The position numbers and the translations under genes were made by a program. From JBDSGC01 sp046594105 (GTDB lineage Bacteria > Acidobacteriota > Thermoanaerobaculia > Gp7-AA8): a DNA stretch of 7,270 bases. The stretch covers positions 1 through 7,270 of the forward strand of contig JBKJQB010000101.1 in the NCBI GenBank assembly GCA_046594105.1. The letters are read 5' to 3'. Of the stretch, positions 1 to 7,270 are shown in pieces; the first letter of the stretch is position 1, and the number at the start of each line of letters is the position of its first letter. The notes under the pieces were generated by a model that did not search any database, had not been told where the DNA came from, and saw only the letters and a program-made list of their open reading frames with translations.

Positions 1-1
1 C

Positions 2-772
2 ACGCAGGGCTACGGCCTGGTCGACGGGATCACCGGGATCGACGGCCGATTCGAATTTCGCAACGTGCCGGCCGGCTTCGTGTCGATCCTGGCCTCCGAG
101 TTCGGGATCACCCGCCAGAGCGCCGGCGTGGATCTCGACCTCAAGCCGGACACCACCGTGGAACAGACGCTGGTGCTCGACGTGCCCACCGCGGCGAGCG
201 CGAACGCCTTCGTCACCATCACCGGAATCGTGACTCGCGACGATCCCACCGCGCCGGCCGATCGCACCCGCGACCTGCTGGTGCCGGGCGCCGTGGTGAC
301 GGTCCGCGGACTGGCGCCCGTCTTCGCCGATGGGCAAGGCCGCTACACCTGCAGCGGTGTTCCTCGCACCTTGAGCGACAGGAAGGCGGTCAACGTGTTC
401 GATCCGGCAGCGGGCCGCAGCGGCAGTTTCTCGTTGCCCACACTCACCGGCGGATCGTCCGCGTTCAATCTGCCGCTCCTGCTCGTGACCACGGCGCCGC
501 AGGGAACGGCGACGCTGCGCGTTCGCCTCACCGCGGCCACTGGCCAGGCGGTGACCGCGTATCGAGTGCTCTGGCCTGGTTTCCCGGCGCGCGAGTTCGT
601 GGAGAGGGGTGGTGGTGTCTACGATCTCGCAGTCAGCGTTCCGCAGTCCGTCGATGTCTGGGCCGTTCCCAATGGCCGCGACGCGCGTTTCGGGGATCAG
701 GTCGTGCGCGGAACGATGCACGCCGATTTCGACGGGCAGCTCTCGGTTCTCGACCTCCGTCTTCCCGGTCAG
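2..772 (+). other. Protein region: N-terminal visible beta-sandwich repeats (divergent carboxypeptidase-regulatory-like)
   Basis: Residues 1-257. The window opens in the second half of a repeat: GIDGRFEFRNVPAG is the classic 'DGxFxFxxVPAG' turn of carboxypeptidase regulatory-like domains, followed by a strand ending in QTLVLD. A second repeat starts near residue 70 (FVTITGIV) and keeps the pattern 'VPGAVVTV...DGQGRYTCSGV'. Residues 165-257 (TATLRVRLTAATG...) are a weaker beta-rich unit that I cannot assign confidently. These folds usually act as rigid spacers or adhesin stalk units outside the cell. The preceding half-repeat shows that the gene continues upstream. Confidence 0.7.
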
Positions 773-3700
773 GGAAGCGTGCAGGCGCGCATCCTGATCC
801 GAAAGCCCTGCCCACAAGGGGTGACTACCTGCGCCGAGGAGTACGACAGCGCGCAGGGGCTGATCGCGGCGTCGTTCCGAGTGTGGAGCGATGCGGAGCA
901 GGGACTGGTCACCGCGCAGCGTCCCGGCGTGGCCACGGATCCGGGAACCGGTGTGGCCAATCTCGCGTTCCTTCCCGCGGGCGAAACGATCCTGGTGGAA
1001 ACTGTCGACCATCCCTCCGGATATGCGGCGGTCGCCCAGCCGGTGGCCTTCGAGGGCGACGCGCGCGCGGTCGATCTCAAACTCGCCGCTGCTGGAGATG
1101 TCACCGGCCGCGTTCTGGCTTACGACGGACAGAGGGCGGTGCCGGGGGCGACGGTGGAGTTGCTCAGCAGCGTGGCGAAACTGGGGAGCGTGACCACAGG
1201 GCTCGACGGCTCCTTCCGTTTCTCCTCCGTCGCGGGAAACCAGACGTTCCGCGCTGTGGCCACGGTGACTCGCGATGGCATCGCCCGGCAGGGCTACGCG
1301 GAGGGATCGACGCCGCCGGGCGGTGGACCGGTGCCGGGACTGACGGTGATCCTGCGGCAGCAGGCGAATGTCGGAGGAGTGATCGTGGACAGCACCGGCG
1401 CGGCCGTCCCGCTGGCACGCTATTGGGCCGTTGGCCTGAGCTGGCCCTACCAGAAGTTCGGATCGGCGGCGGATCCATTGATCGCCGATCAGAGCGGCGG
1501 GTTCCAGATCAACAATGTGTTCGCAGGACCGATCCGCGTCTCGGCCTCGTCACCCATCCGGCAGGAGGAGCGAGGCGACTGGCAAGGCACCATTGGCTTC
1601 GAAAACGATCACCAGCTCGGACAGCGGATCGTGATCGGAAGTGCAGGCAGAGGCTCGGTGAGCGTGACGGTCGTCGATTCCGATACGGCATACGCACGCG
1701 TCGTCAACGCCGAGGTCACCTTGCTTCGCGGAGGGTTCGCGTTCGACTTCGGGAACTCCGATGCGAACGGTGTGGCGTACTTTGCCAGTGTTCCGTCGGG
1801 AGGCGATTACTCCCTCCGCGCGACCTCGAAGAAGGTAGGGCGTGCCGGCAGCAGCGGCACGTTTCCGGTCGCGGCGAATGCGACCGCGCAACAGCAGGTC
1901 ACTCTCAATCTGTTGGGAATCGTGTCCGGGATCGTGGTCGACGGCGATCTGGCGTCGACGCCGCCGGTACGCGGATCTCCCGTCTTCCTGACGGCGACTT
2001 CCATGAATGCCATCGCCTCGACCGGAGTCGCGGGCGACTTCCGCTTCAGTGGCGTCCCCGAGGGAACGTTTGCGTTGGAGGCGATCGATCTGGAGACGGG
2101 GCGGCGAGTTCGGACCCCCGGCAACCTGGTCATCAGCAAGACCATCCAGCAGATCAGCGACCTCCGTCTGCAGTTCGACAGGACCGCTACGTTGGCCGTC
2201 CGCGTGTACCTGCCTGATGATCGCGGGCTCTCCAACGGGGTCCTGGTTCCGCTGGCAGACATCAAGGTGACGCAGGCTGGATACTCGCGGGAAGCGCAGG
2301 TCGCCGGGACCGAGGCTTCGTTTGCCAGGATGTTCGCAAACAGCGGATACACGATCGAAGCAAAGGAGCTCGGAGGGGGGGAACGAATCGTGCGCGCCAG
2401 CGGCCTCTTCGCGACGGGCTCCTACGCCGCGGCGGTCGCCCTGGTTCTTCCCACCTCGGGCAGCGTTCGCGTCCAGGTCACTGCGGATGACCCTTCGATC
2501 GTCAACGGAGCGCGAGTGACCGTGACGGCCGCTGGAAGAAACGCGACGATTTATCTCGACGGGAGCGGTGTCGCGGAAATCTTCGACCTTCCTCTCGGAC
2601 CGGTCAGCGCTCAGGTGACCTCCGGCGCGATGTCGGCGTCGGCCAGCGGCACCCTGGCCAGCCACTCGGTCCCACTGGTCCTCGGGCTGCGGCTCGGCAG
2701 CCGCGCAACGATGGACGGCTACGTCGACGCAGAGGGAGGAGGACCGTCGGTGGGGACGCGCGTGCTGCTGGATGCTTCCAGTCCCTCTCTCGCCGGTGGT
2801 CTCCATCTCGATTCGCGCACCGATGCCACGGGACACTACCTGTTTCGCGGAGTCGCGGTGAGCAGCACGCGTGTGAGCCTGACCATGCTGGGGCCGGACG
2901 AAGTCACCGTGGGCGCCTTGATTGAGGAGACAGCGATCGCGGATGGGACCTCCTCCGTCACCATGCCGCGGCGCCGGCTCGATGCGACGCCGCCGGAGGT
3001 CATGGCCATCGACCCGCCCAACAACGCCAACACGGTTGCGCCGACGTCGCCGGTGCTGGTGACCTTCAGCGAGCCGTTGAACGTGGCCAGTGTGAATGGC
3101 GGGAGCGTGCAGTTGATCGCCACCGACACGAACGTCGCGGTGGTCTGCGCGATCGCCACGGAGACCGTCAACGGGCAGTTTCGCGTCCGCCTCTCGCCGT
3201 CCGCCCCGTTGCGCAGCAACATCCTCTATCGCCTTCTGATCGGCGTCGCCGTCACCGATGGCAGCGGCCACAGGCTGCGGGCTCCCATCACCAGCAGCTT
3301 CACCACCGTCAACTACACCGAGCCGAGAGTCATCCGCATCGAACCGGCCACCGACATTCCGCTGGGGGATGGGGCGACCTTCCGGCTGAAGTTCAACAAA
3401 GGCATCGACCTCTCTTCGTTTGCCAGCGGCGGCGGTGGCCTGGCCAAGGTCGAGCAGCTGGACGGCTATCGCGGCATCGTCATTTCTTTACTCTCCATCG
3501 CCAATCCGTATCTCGACCCGGCCGATCTCTCCACGCTGGTGATCGCACCGATCGGCGTTCGGATCCAGCCATCTTCGTTTTACCGCGTGACCGTTTCAGG
3601 CGTCCGCGATAACCAGCAGCCGCCGAACATCCAGAAGGAGGCGCAGTCGTTCGATTACTTCTCGTTCGATCGGATCCGGCCCGTGGTCACCATCGGGTCT

Positions 3701-6700
3701 CCCGTGGCTGCAGGCGCTCCACTGGTCTCCGACATCGCTTACACGGCGACCGCCACGATCAACGATGAAGGGACGACCACCCCTTCGAGAGACATCCAGT
3801 ATGTCGACTGGCTGGTGTCCGACGGCATCGGCCCCGATCGTGTGGTCGGCCGCGCCTTCGCCGCGCCGTGGGGTTACGCCTTCGCGGCCCCCCACGTGAT
3901 GGCCACCGGCACGCGCTTCACGCTCAAGGCCAGCGCGACCGATCTCTCCTTCAACACCAGCGACCTGACCTCCATGACGTTCGATCTCGCGCCCAATCTC
4001 CCGCCGCGCAACGTCACCCTCTCCGTCATGCCAGCCGCTGCGTACCTCGGAGCGCACGTCGATGCACTGGTGAGTTTCGATGATGAGGGAACGGCGGTCA
4101 CCGCAACGCTGGATGCCGTCGGAAAGCGCCGCGACGGAACCGACTACCGCCTGACAGCGACGTCGGTGCGCCCCGGCCTCAATCAGCAGATCACCCGCAG
4201 CAGTGCCGCGGTGCCATGGCCGAAAGCGACGTTCGGGATCGACCTCCCGGCCGATCTGCTCGAAGGAGCGCCCATTCGCGTCACCGTTGTCGTGAAGGAT
4301 TCAGACCAGCGCGCTTCCGACGCGGCAACCGCCGACATCGCTCTGCTGACCGACACCACTGCGCCACAGATCCTCTCGATGACCCCGGCGGAGAACGCGC
4401 TCTTCCAGGCGGGCGACTCCTATCCGATCTCAGTCAGGGTCACCGATCTGGAGACTCGAATCGGGCAGGTCGTGATCACGTACGACAACCAGATCGTCAC
4501 GCTCGTCAGCGGGACGTTCGACGCTGCTTCGAAGACCTGGACATTCACCACCACCGCTCGGGCGTCAGCGAAGGTGACGGATACGCGGGTCCGCATTCTG
4601 GCGACAGCCTCCGACCTTCATGGCAACAAAGCTTCCGCGGCGACGGAGGTCATCTACAAGAGCGTCAACGACGGCAGCATCCCCGTCGCGCAGTGGCTGA
4701 CACCGCTGGACGGAGCCGCTGTCCCCGCCGGCCAGACGGTGACGCTCAAGCTCCGCGTCAAGGCCACGGACGATCGCGGGATCGTGTCCGTCGCGTTCAG
4801 CAGTCCTGCCTTCTCGCTGCAGCCCGATGCGGTGACCGCGCCGAACGGAGGAAGCGATGCGTTTGAACGGACGGTGACATTTGCCGCGCCCGGCGGCCCG
4901 TTCGTCATCACGGCCACCGTGCAGGACGCCGACCCGACGCACACCCAGACGCTTCCGATCAACCTCGACCTTGCAGGCGGCGCCGCTGGAATCGTGAACG
5001 TCACCGGCGACGGGGCGATCAACGCGGCCAACAAGTCCACGTATGAGGGCAGGACGGTGGTGGTGAGCGGCGTCTCCACCCACCTGTACGTCGACGCGCC
5101 GGTCACCCTGCAGGATCTCATCGTTCTCGACGGTGCCACCGTGGGAAACCGCGATCGGGTCGCCCTCGCGCTGACCTTGAGGGATCACCTGTTCGTCGAA
5201 GGTGGATCCTCAATTGATCTGACCGGAAAAGGTTACGCCGGAGGTTGGCGCCTCAGCGAAAGCGGCGCGATTCGAAATGACTCGGCAGCCGGTGTGACCG
5301 CCGGCGGGTCGACCGCCGGCGGAGCGACGGGCGGTGCCTCAGGATCGTACGGTGGCGCCGGCGCCGACGGGAGCGGATCGACGAACGCGACCTACGGCTC
5401 GATCGCGCAGCCGGTCGAATTCGGATCGGGTGGCTCTGGCAATGCGGACGGGACGAGCGAAGGTGGAAGGGGCGGCGGCGCGATCGCTCTGCTGTCGACG
5501 GGACTCGATGCAGACCTCGGGCGATTTGTCATCGCTGGGGCCATCCGGGCCGATGGGGAGAGCGGACTGGCACCTCGCGCCGGTGCCGGCTCCGGCGGCA
5601 GCGTGCTCCTCAGCGCGCGATCGCTCATCACCGGCCCGGCCACGCGCATCACTGCGAACGGCGGGGACGACGATGGCGCCATGAATTCCGCGCGCGGAGC
5701 GGGCGGCGGGCGAATTTCCATCACCGCGTCGGAAAAACTGGAGGTTCCCGATGAGCGGGTTGAGCTCCAAAGCAAAGGAGGGCGCAACGGCACCAGCGTG
5801 GGTGCGACCTATCTCGATGGAGGAGCCGGAACGATCTTCGTCAGAAAGCCGGGAGATCCCATCGGTGGGCTCACGGTTTCCGGTTACGACGACCTCTACT
5901 CCGCGAACGCGCATCTGGCCCGCGCCACACCGCTCTCCAGCGCCAATGGCCCGCTGACCTTCGACCGCCTGGTCGCCGGGCCGCGCGCATTGCTTCGCTT
6001 CGATACGCAGTACCGGGTGCTCAGCGTGCCAGCCATCGATCCAACTGCGGTGGTGCTCCAGCCCACGGATCTGCCGACCATCGCCGTCACCAGCAGTGTC
6101 GCCGCAGGGAGCGCGGTGATCCAGAACAGCAGCATCCCGCTTCTGGTCACCGCTGCCTCAACGGCGGGGGTGGGCGAGATCCGATTCAATCTGGATGTTG
6201 CGACGCAGCCGCCGATGTCTCTCCCGTCGTACCCGCTTGCTGTCGCTGGCGCGCCCGCGGCGCTGATGCTTCCACCCGATGCTCGAATCGGACCGGCGAC
6301 GTTCGCCGCATCAGTGACCGATCGCGCCGGTCGCACCGCCATCACCACCCCGATTGCCTGGACCGTCCAGGCCAACGCGCCGCCCGCGATCACGCGCTTC
6401 GACGTAACGCCGCTCTCCGCATACGCCGGCCGTGCCTTCACCATCGATGCTGCGGCAACCGACGACCTCTCTGTCTCCGCGCTGACGCTCACGACCTCGC
6501 TCGGAACGCTGACGTCGAACGCACCATTGATTGCCGGCAGCACGACCTCCCGCTCCTTCACCGTTGCCACGACCCGCGACACGCCCAGCGGGACGACCAT
6601 CCAGCTCACGCTCCGCGCCGACGACAACTACGCGGCCCACGCAGTCACCCAACAGAAGAGCGTGAGCGTGCTCGTCGACCCGAATCCTCCCGTGATCTCG

Positions 6701-7270
6701 GTAATCTCCCCCACCTCGGCGGACGCGCCGTACGACGTGAGCTCCACCGTGACCATCCCCATCCGCATCACTGCCATCGACGCGGAGGTCGGCGTCGCCT
6801 CCGCCTGGGCCACCATCGACGGCGGCGCGCGAATTCCGTTGCAGATCGATGCTTCAGTGCCGAACGGGTGGAAGGCCGATGTGCCGGTGCCTCGCGTGGA
6901 CGGCAGCGCCATCGTGAACAAGTTGATGATCGTTTTCGCCTCCGACTACGAGGGCCGCATCGCCAGTTCTGCAGCGATTCCGCTGAGGATTCGTCCCGTC
7001 TACGATCCTCTCGGCCCGTCGGTGACGTGGGTCTGTCCCTCACCGGGAGCACTCTTTCCTTCGTCGTACGCGGCGAAGGTTCGCGTCAGCGCGGTGCCTT
7101 CCAGCGTCGACAACGATGTGGTGTCGGTCGGAGTGCTCATCGGGGACTCCACCACCGCGATTCCTGCCGCGAGAGTGGCCGGCACGAACCTGTGGCAGGC
7201 CACAGCGACTCTGCCTCCCGGGTCGGAGGGAACCGCCGTGGCCCTGCGGGCAGTGGCCACCAGCTTCCGC
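2..7270 (+). CDS. Giant multi-domain Ig-like / carboxypeptidase-regulatory-like surface protein, partial at both ends
   Basis: One frame is open for 2423 codons with no stop and runs off both edges, so this is an internal fragment of a gene longer than 7.2 kb. GC-rich third positions and unbroken domain patterning support real coding. Domains in residue order: about ten carboxypeptidase-regulatory / CNA-B-like beta-sandwich repeats (1-993), two Big_5 Ig-like domains (994-1223), four Ig-like domains (1224-1658), a Gly-rich solenoid-like module (1659-2010) and further Ig-like domains (2011-2423). Only five Cys are present (residues 117, 270, 277, 1049, 2345). No signal peptide, membrane helix, catalytic motif or anchor is visible. 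Families with this make-up are exported and act as adhesins, surface filaments or stalks, and that role is inferred here. The first in-frame ATG (716-718, residue 239) lies inside the repeat region and is not the start. I do not recognise a specific named gene. Coding status is near certain; function is not. Confidence 0.95.
773..1093 (+). other. Protein region: beta-sandwich repeat with a C-x6-C pair
   Basis: Residues 258-364. The unit begins GSVQARILI and ends AVDLKLAA, the usual strand spacing for this repeat family. The centre carries 'TDPGTGVANLAFLPAGE', a recognisable variant of the 'TDxxGxxxFxxVPAG' turn. An insert near the start contains two cysteines in PCPQGVTTC (residues 270 and 277). 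They are two of only five in the visible protein, so a local disulfide is possible, which would fit an exported protein. The family assignment is by pattern only. Confidence 0.6.
1094..1360 (+). other. Protein domain: carboxypeptidase regulatory-like repeat (best-conserved copy)
   Basis: Residues 365-453. This is the clearest copy in the window. It has the start strand GDVTGRVLAYDG, the 'VPGATVELL' strand, the turn 'TTGLDGSFRFSSVAGN' and a closing 'LTVILRQ' strand. This is the consensus layout of the CarboxypepD_reg-like family (G-x-V-x-D...G-x-V-x-GA-x-V...T-x-x-DG-x-F-x-F-x-x-V). In other proteins these domains are non-catalytic beta-sandwiches in secreted or outer-membrane proteins. This copy anchors the identification of its weaker neighbours. 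Confidence 0.8.
1361..2452 (+). other. Protein region: four tandem carboxypeptidase-regulatory / CNA-B-like repeats
   Basis: Residues 454-817, about 90 residues per unit. Approximate unit boundaries are 454-548, 549-638, 639-726 and 727-817. Repeated landmarks are an opening strand (NVGGVIVDSTG, GSVSVTVVDSD, GIVSGIVVDGD, ATLAVRVYLPDD), a central turn (DQSGGFQINNVFAG, DANGVAYFASVPSGG, VAGDFRFSGVPEG; weak in the fourth) and a closing hydrophobic strand (QQVTLNLL, ISDLRLQF, AAAVALVLP). The sequences diverge strongly while the spacing is kept, as in old tandem arrays. The fourth unit could equally be another Ig-type sandwich. Confidence 0.7.
2375..2381 (+). repeat. G7 homopolymer inside the coding frame
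   Basis: Seven consecutive G lie within the codons for GlyGlyGlu in the fourth repeat of the preceding block. The frame reads correctly on both sides, so no frameshift is present in this copy. A slip of one base here would truncate or shift the giant protein, so the tract is a possible slippage site or a place where a draft assembly could err. A GC-rich genome produces such runs by chance, and I see no supporting evidence for phase variation. Confidence 0.6.
2453..2980 (+). other. Protein region: last two carboxypeptidase-regulatory-like repeats
   Basis: Residues 818-993 hold two units, 818-899 and 900-993. The first opens GSVRVQVTADD, carries 'VNGARVTVTAAG' and 'DGSGVAEIFDLPLGP' and closes in 'VPLVLGLRLG'. 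The second opens RATMDGYVDAEGG, carries 'VGTRVLLDAS' and 'RTDATGHYLFRGVAV' and closes in 'SSVTMPRRRLD'. The TD-x-x-G-x-Y-x-F-x-x-V turn in the second is close to consensus. It ends the repeat array directly before the Big_5 pair, with no linker. Confidence 0.72.
2981..3313 (+). other. Protein domain: Big_5 (SbsA-type) Ig-like domain
   Basis: Residues 994-1104. The opening 'TPPEVMAIDPPNNANTVAP' followed by 'SPVLVTFSEPLN' is the hallmark of Big_5 / SbsA Ig-like domains: a proline-rich entry, then a 'VxFSEPL' strand. The middle has 'FRVRLSPSAPLRSNILYRLL' and the end 'VAVTDGSGHRLRAPITSSF', matching the family's 'Y.v.v...vtD..G' and terminal 'F.T' strand. This family is common in S-layer and other large surface proteins as a structural, carbohydrate-independent module. 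It is one of the safest domain calls in the window. Confidence 0.85.
3314..3670 (+). other. Protein domain: second, divergent Big_5-like Ig domain
   Basis: Residues 1105-1223. It directly follows the first Big_5 and repeats its layout: 'EPRVIRIEPATDIPLGDG', then 'ATFRLKFNKGIDLSSF' in place of 'VLVTFSEPLN', and later 'SFYRVTVSGVRDNQQPP' in place of 'LYRLLIGVAVTDGSG'. It is longer than the first, with an extra segment around residues 1142-1185 that includes a Gly run (SGGGG). The tandem position and shared landmarks support duplication from a common ancestor followed by divergence. Confidence 0.7.
3671..4975 (+). other. Protein region: four tandem bacterial Ig-like domains
   Basis: Residues 1224-1658, with approximate units 1224-1332, 1333-1450, 1451-1554 and 1555-1658. 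Units open with a 'P-P-x-V/I' type entry (RPVVTIGSP, LPPRNVTLSV, TAPQILSMTPAENA, IPVAQWLTPLDGA). They contain 'a.vtD..g(i/v)..V' strands (RVTDLETRIGQVVITYDNQ, RVKATDDRGIVSVAFSS) and close with 'A.A.D..GN' style ends (TLKASATDLSFNTSD, ILATASDLHGNKASA). This matches bacterial Ig-like families of the Big_7/Big_9 kind. The second unit is the least typical. These usually serve as stalk domains. Confidence 0.75.
5297..5341 (+). repeat. 15-bp tandem repeat encoding TAGGS / TAGGA / TGGAS
   Basis: Two neighbouring 15-base units share the 12-base word gaccgccggcgg (5296-5307 and 5311-5322) and encode the pentapeptides TAGGS and TAGGA. A third, degenerate unit encodes TGGAS. The repeat lies at the start of the Gly-rich core, keeps the frame, and looks like local slippage duplication that lengthened the Gly-rich segment. 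Confidence 0.65.
5471..5857 (+). repeat. Four-fold 37-40-residue protein repeat within the Gly-rich module
   Basis: Four units start with a glycine cluster followed by alternating beta residues: GGGAIALL (5471), GSGGSVLL (5588), GGGRISIT (5702) and GGAGTIFV (5819). The aligned Ile/Val codons fall at 5483, 5603, 5714 and 5834, giving spacings of 40, 37 and 40 codons. In the first three, a second strand plus glycine turn follows at a similar offset (AIRADGESG, RITANGGDDDG, VELQSKGGRNG); the fourth has LTVSGYDD. DNA identity between units is low, so this is a protein-level repeat maintained by selection. Confidence 0.65.
6032..7000 (+). other. Protein region: three further bacterial Ig-like domains
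   Basis: Residues 2011-2333, with approximate units 2011-2123, 2124-2225 and 2226-2333. The first has 'SIPLLVTAASTAGVGEIRFNLD' style strands and closes 'TFAASVTDRAGRTAIT'. The second opens NAPPAITRFDVTPLSAYAG and has 'AATDDLSVSALTLTTSLG'. The third opens NPPVISVISP and has 'ITAIDAEVGVASAWATIDGG' and 'FASDYEGRIASS'. The landmarks match those of the Ig-like block before the Gly-rich module, so the stalk resumes after it. Confidence 0.72.
7001..7270 (+). other. Protein domain: start of another Ig-like domain, cut by the window edge
   Basis: Residues 2334-2423. 'GPSVTWVCPSPGALFPSSYAAKVRVSA' parallels the entry and first strands of the preceding Ig-like units. It is followed by 'DNDVVSVGVLIGDS' (strand C region) and 'LWQATATLPPGSEGTAVALRAVA'. 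The closing 'A.D..GN' strand is not reached. The gene therefore continues beyond position 7270, probably with more repeats. Confidence 0.65.

Larger units (their letters stand above)
4976..6031 (+). other. Protein module: Gly-rich, probable beta-solenoid-like insert
   Basis: Residues 1659-2010. A header (1659-1733) has short alternating hydrophobic strands (PVTLQDLIVLDGATV, ALTLRDHLFVEGGSSIDL). The core (1734-1952) starts with 'IDLTGKGYAGG' and is dominated by Gly, Ala, Ser and Asp. It ends in four units that begin GG-x-[IV]-x-[LVI], spaced 40, 37 and 40 residues apart. A tail (1953-2010) contains PLTFDRLVAG, resembling the header strand. Similar Gly-rich patterns occur in giant bacterial surface proteins and suggest a solenoid or fibrous fold. 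I know of no firm function. The module sits between Ig-like blocks, so it may form a distinct head or node on the stalk. Confidence 0.65.

Noticed and set aside
883..2217. 444-codon open frame on the + strand in another frame
   Set aside because: Extremely Arg-rich, low-complexity translation overlapping well-patterned repeats of the main frame. It is a GC-driven shadow.
1550..3271. Long open frame on the minus strand (573 codons)
   Set aside because: It lies wholly opposite the main gene. Its translation is dominated by Arg, Gly, Asp and His with no domain pattern, as expected for antisense shadows in GC-rich coding DNA.
4216..4866. 216-codon + strand open frame
   Set aside because: Arg/His/Asp-rich shadow in a different frame from the main gene, with no domain landmarks.
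5201..5857. PE_PGRS-like or silk-like protein as a separate gene
   Set aside because: The Gly-rich stretch is in frame with the Ig-like domains on both sides and has no start or stop of its own, so it is a module, not a gene.
5896..6627. 243-codon minus-strand open frame with a plausible-looking Ala/Val/Ser-rich translation
   Set aside because: It mirrors the Ala/Val/Thr-rich Ig-like coding on the + strand. It has no recognisable family and no ribosome binding site of note, and it overlaps the main gene completely.
1..7270. CRISPR array, tRNA or rRNA genes, terminators or promoters
   Set aside because: No spaced direct repeats, no cloverleaf-like segments and no intergenic sequence were seen. 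Continuous coding across the window leaves no room for them.

Overview
The whole window is the inside of one very large protein-coding gene on the + strand. The reading frame whose codons start at position 2 has no stop codon through position 7270, giving 2423 codons, and it is open at both edges. The true start, the stop, any promoter and any terminator therefore lie outside the window. I see no second gene, RNA gene, insertion sequence or CRISPR array, and no intergenic gap.

The DNA is GC-rich, with G or C at most third codon positions of this frame. The translation is rich in Ala, Val, Thr, Gly, Ser and Asp and has only five cysteines, as expected for an extracellular, all-beta, multi-domain protein. 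The combination of tandem carboxypeptidase-regulatory-like repeats, SbsA-type Ig-like domains, Ig-like repeats and a Gly-rich block is typical of giant surface or secreted proteins of GC-rich Gram-negatives such as Acidobacteriota and Myxococcota. That taxonomic guess rests on composition and domain style only and is weak.

The layout by position is as follows. Positions 2-2980 encode about ten tandem beta-sandwich repeats of about 80-110 residues, of carboxypeptidase-regulatory / CNA-B-like type. Positions 2981-3670 encode two Big_5 (SbsA) Ig-like domains. Positions 3671-4975 encode four bacterial Ig-like domains. Positions 4976-6031 encode a Gly-rich, probably beta-solenoid-like module with an internal 37-40-residue repeat and similar motifs on either side. 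Positions 6032-7270 encode three more Ig-like domains and the start of a fourth, which runs off the edge.

No catalytic domain, signal peptide, membrane segment or sorting signal is visible. The part in view looks like a long modular stalk, with the Gly-rich module as the most distinctive piece. The anchoring, export or effector parts must be in the missing ends. A structural or adhesive role at the cell surface is inference.
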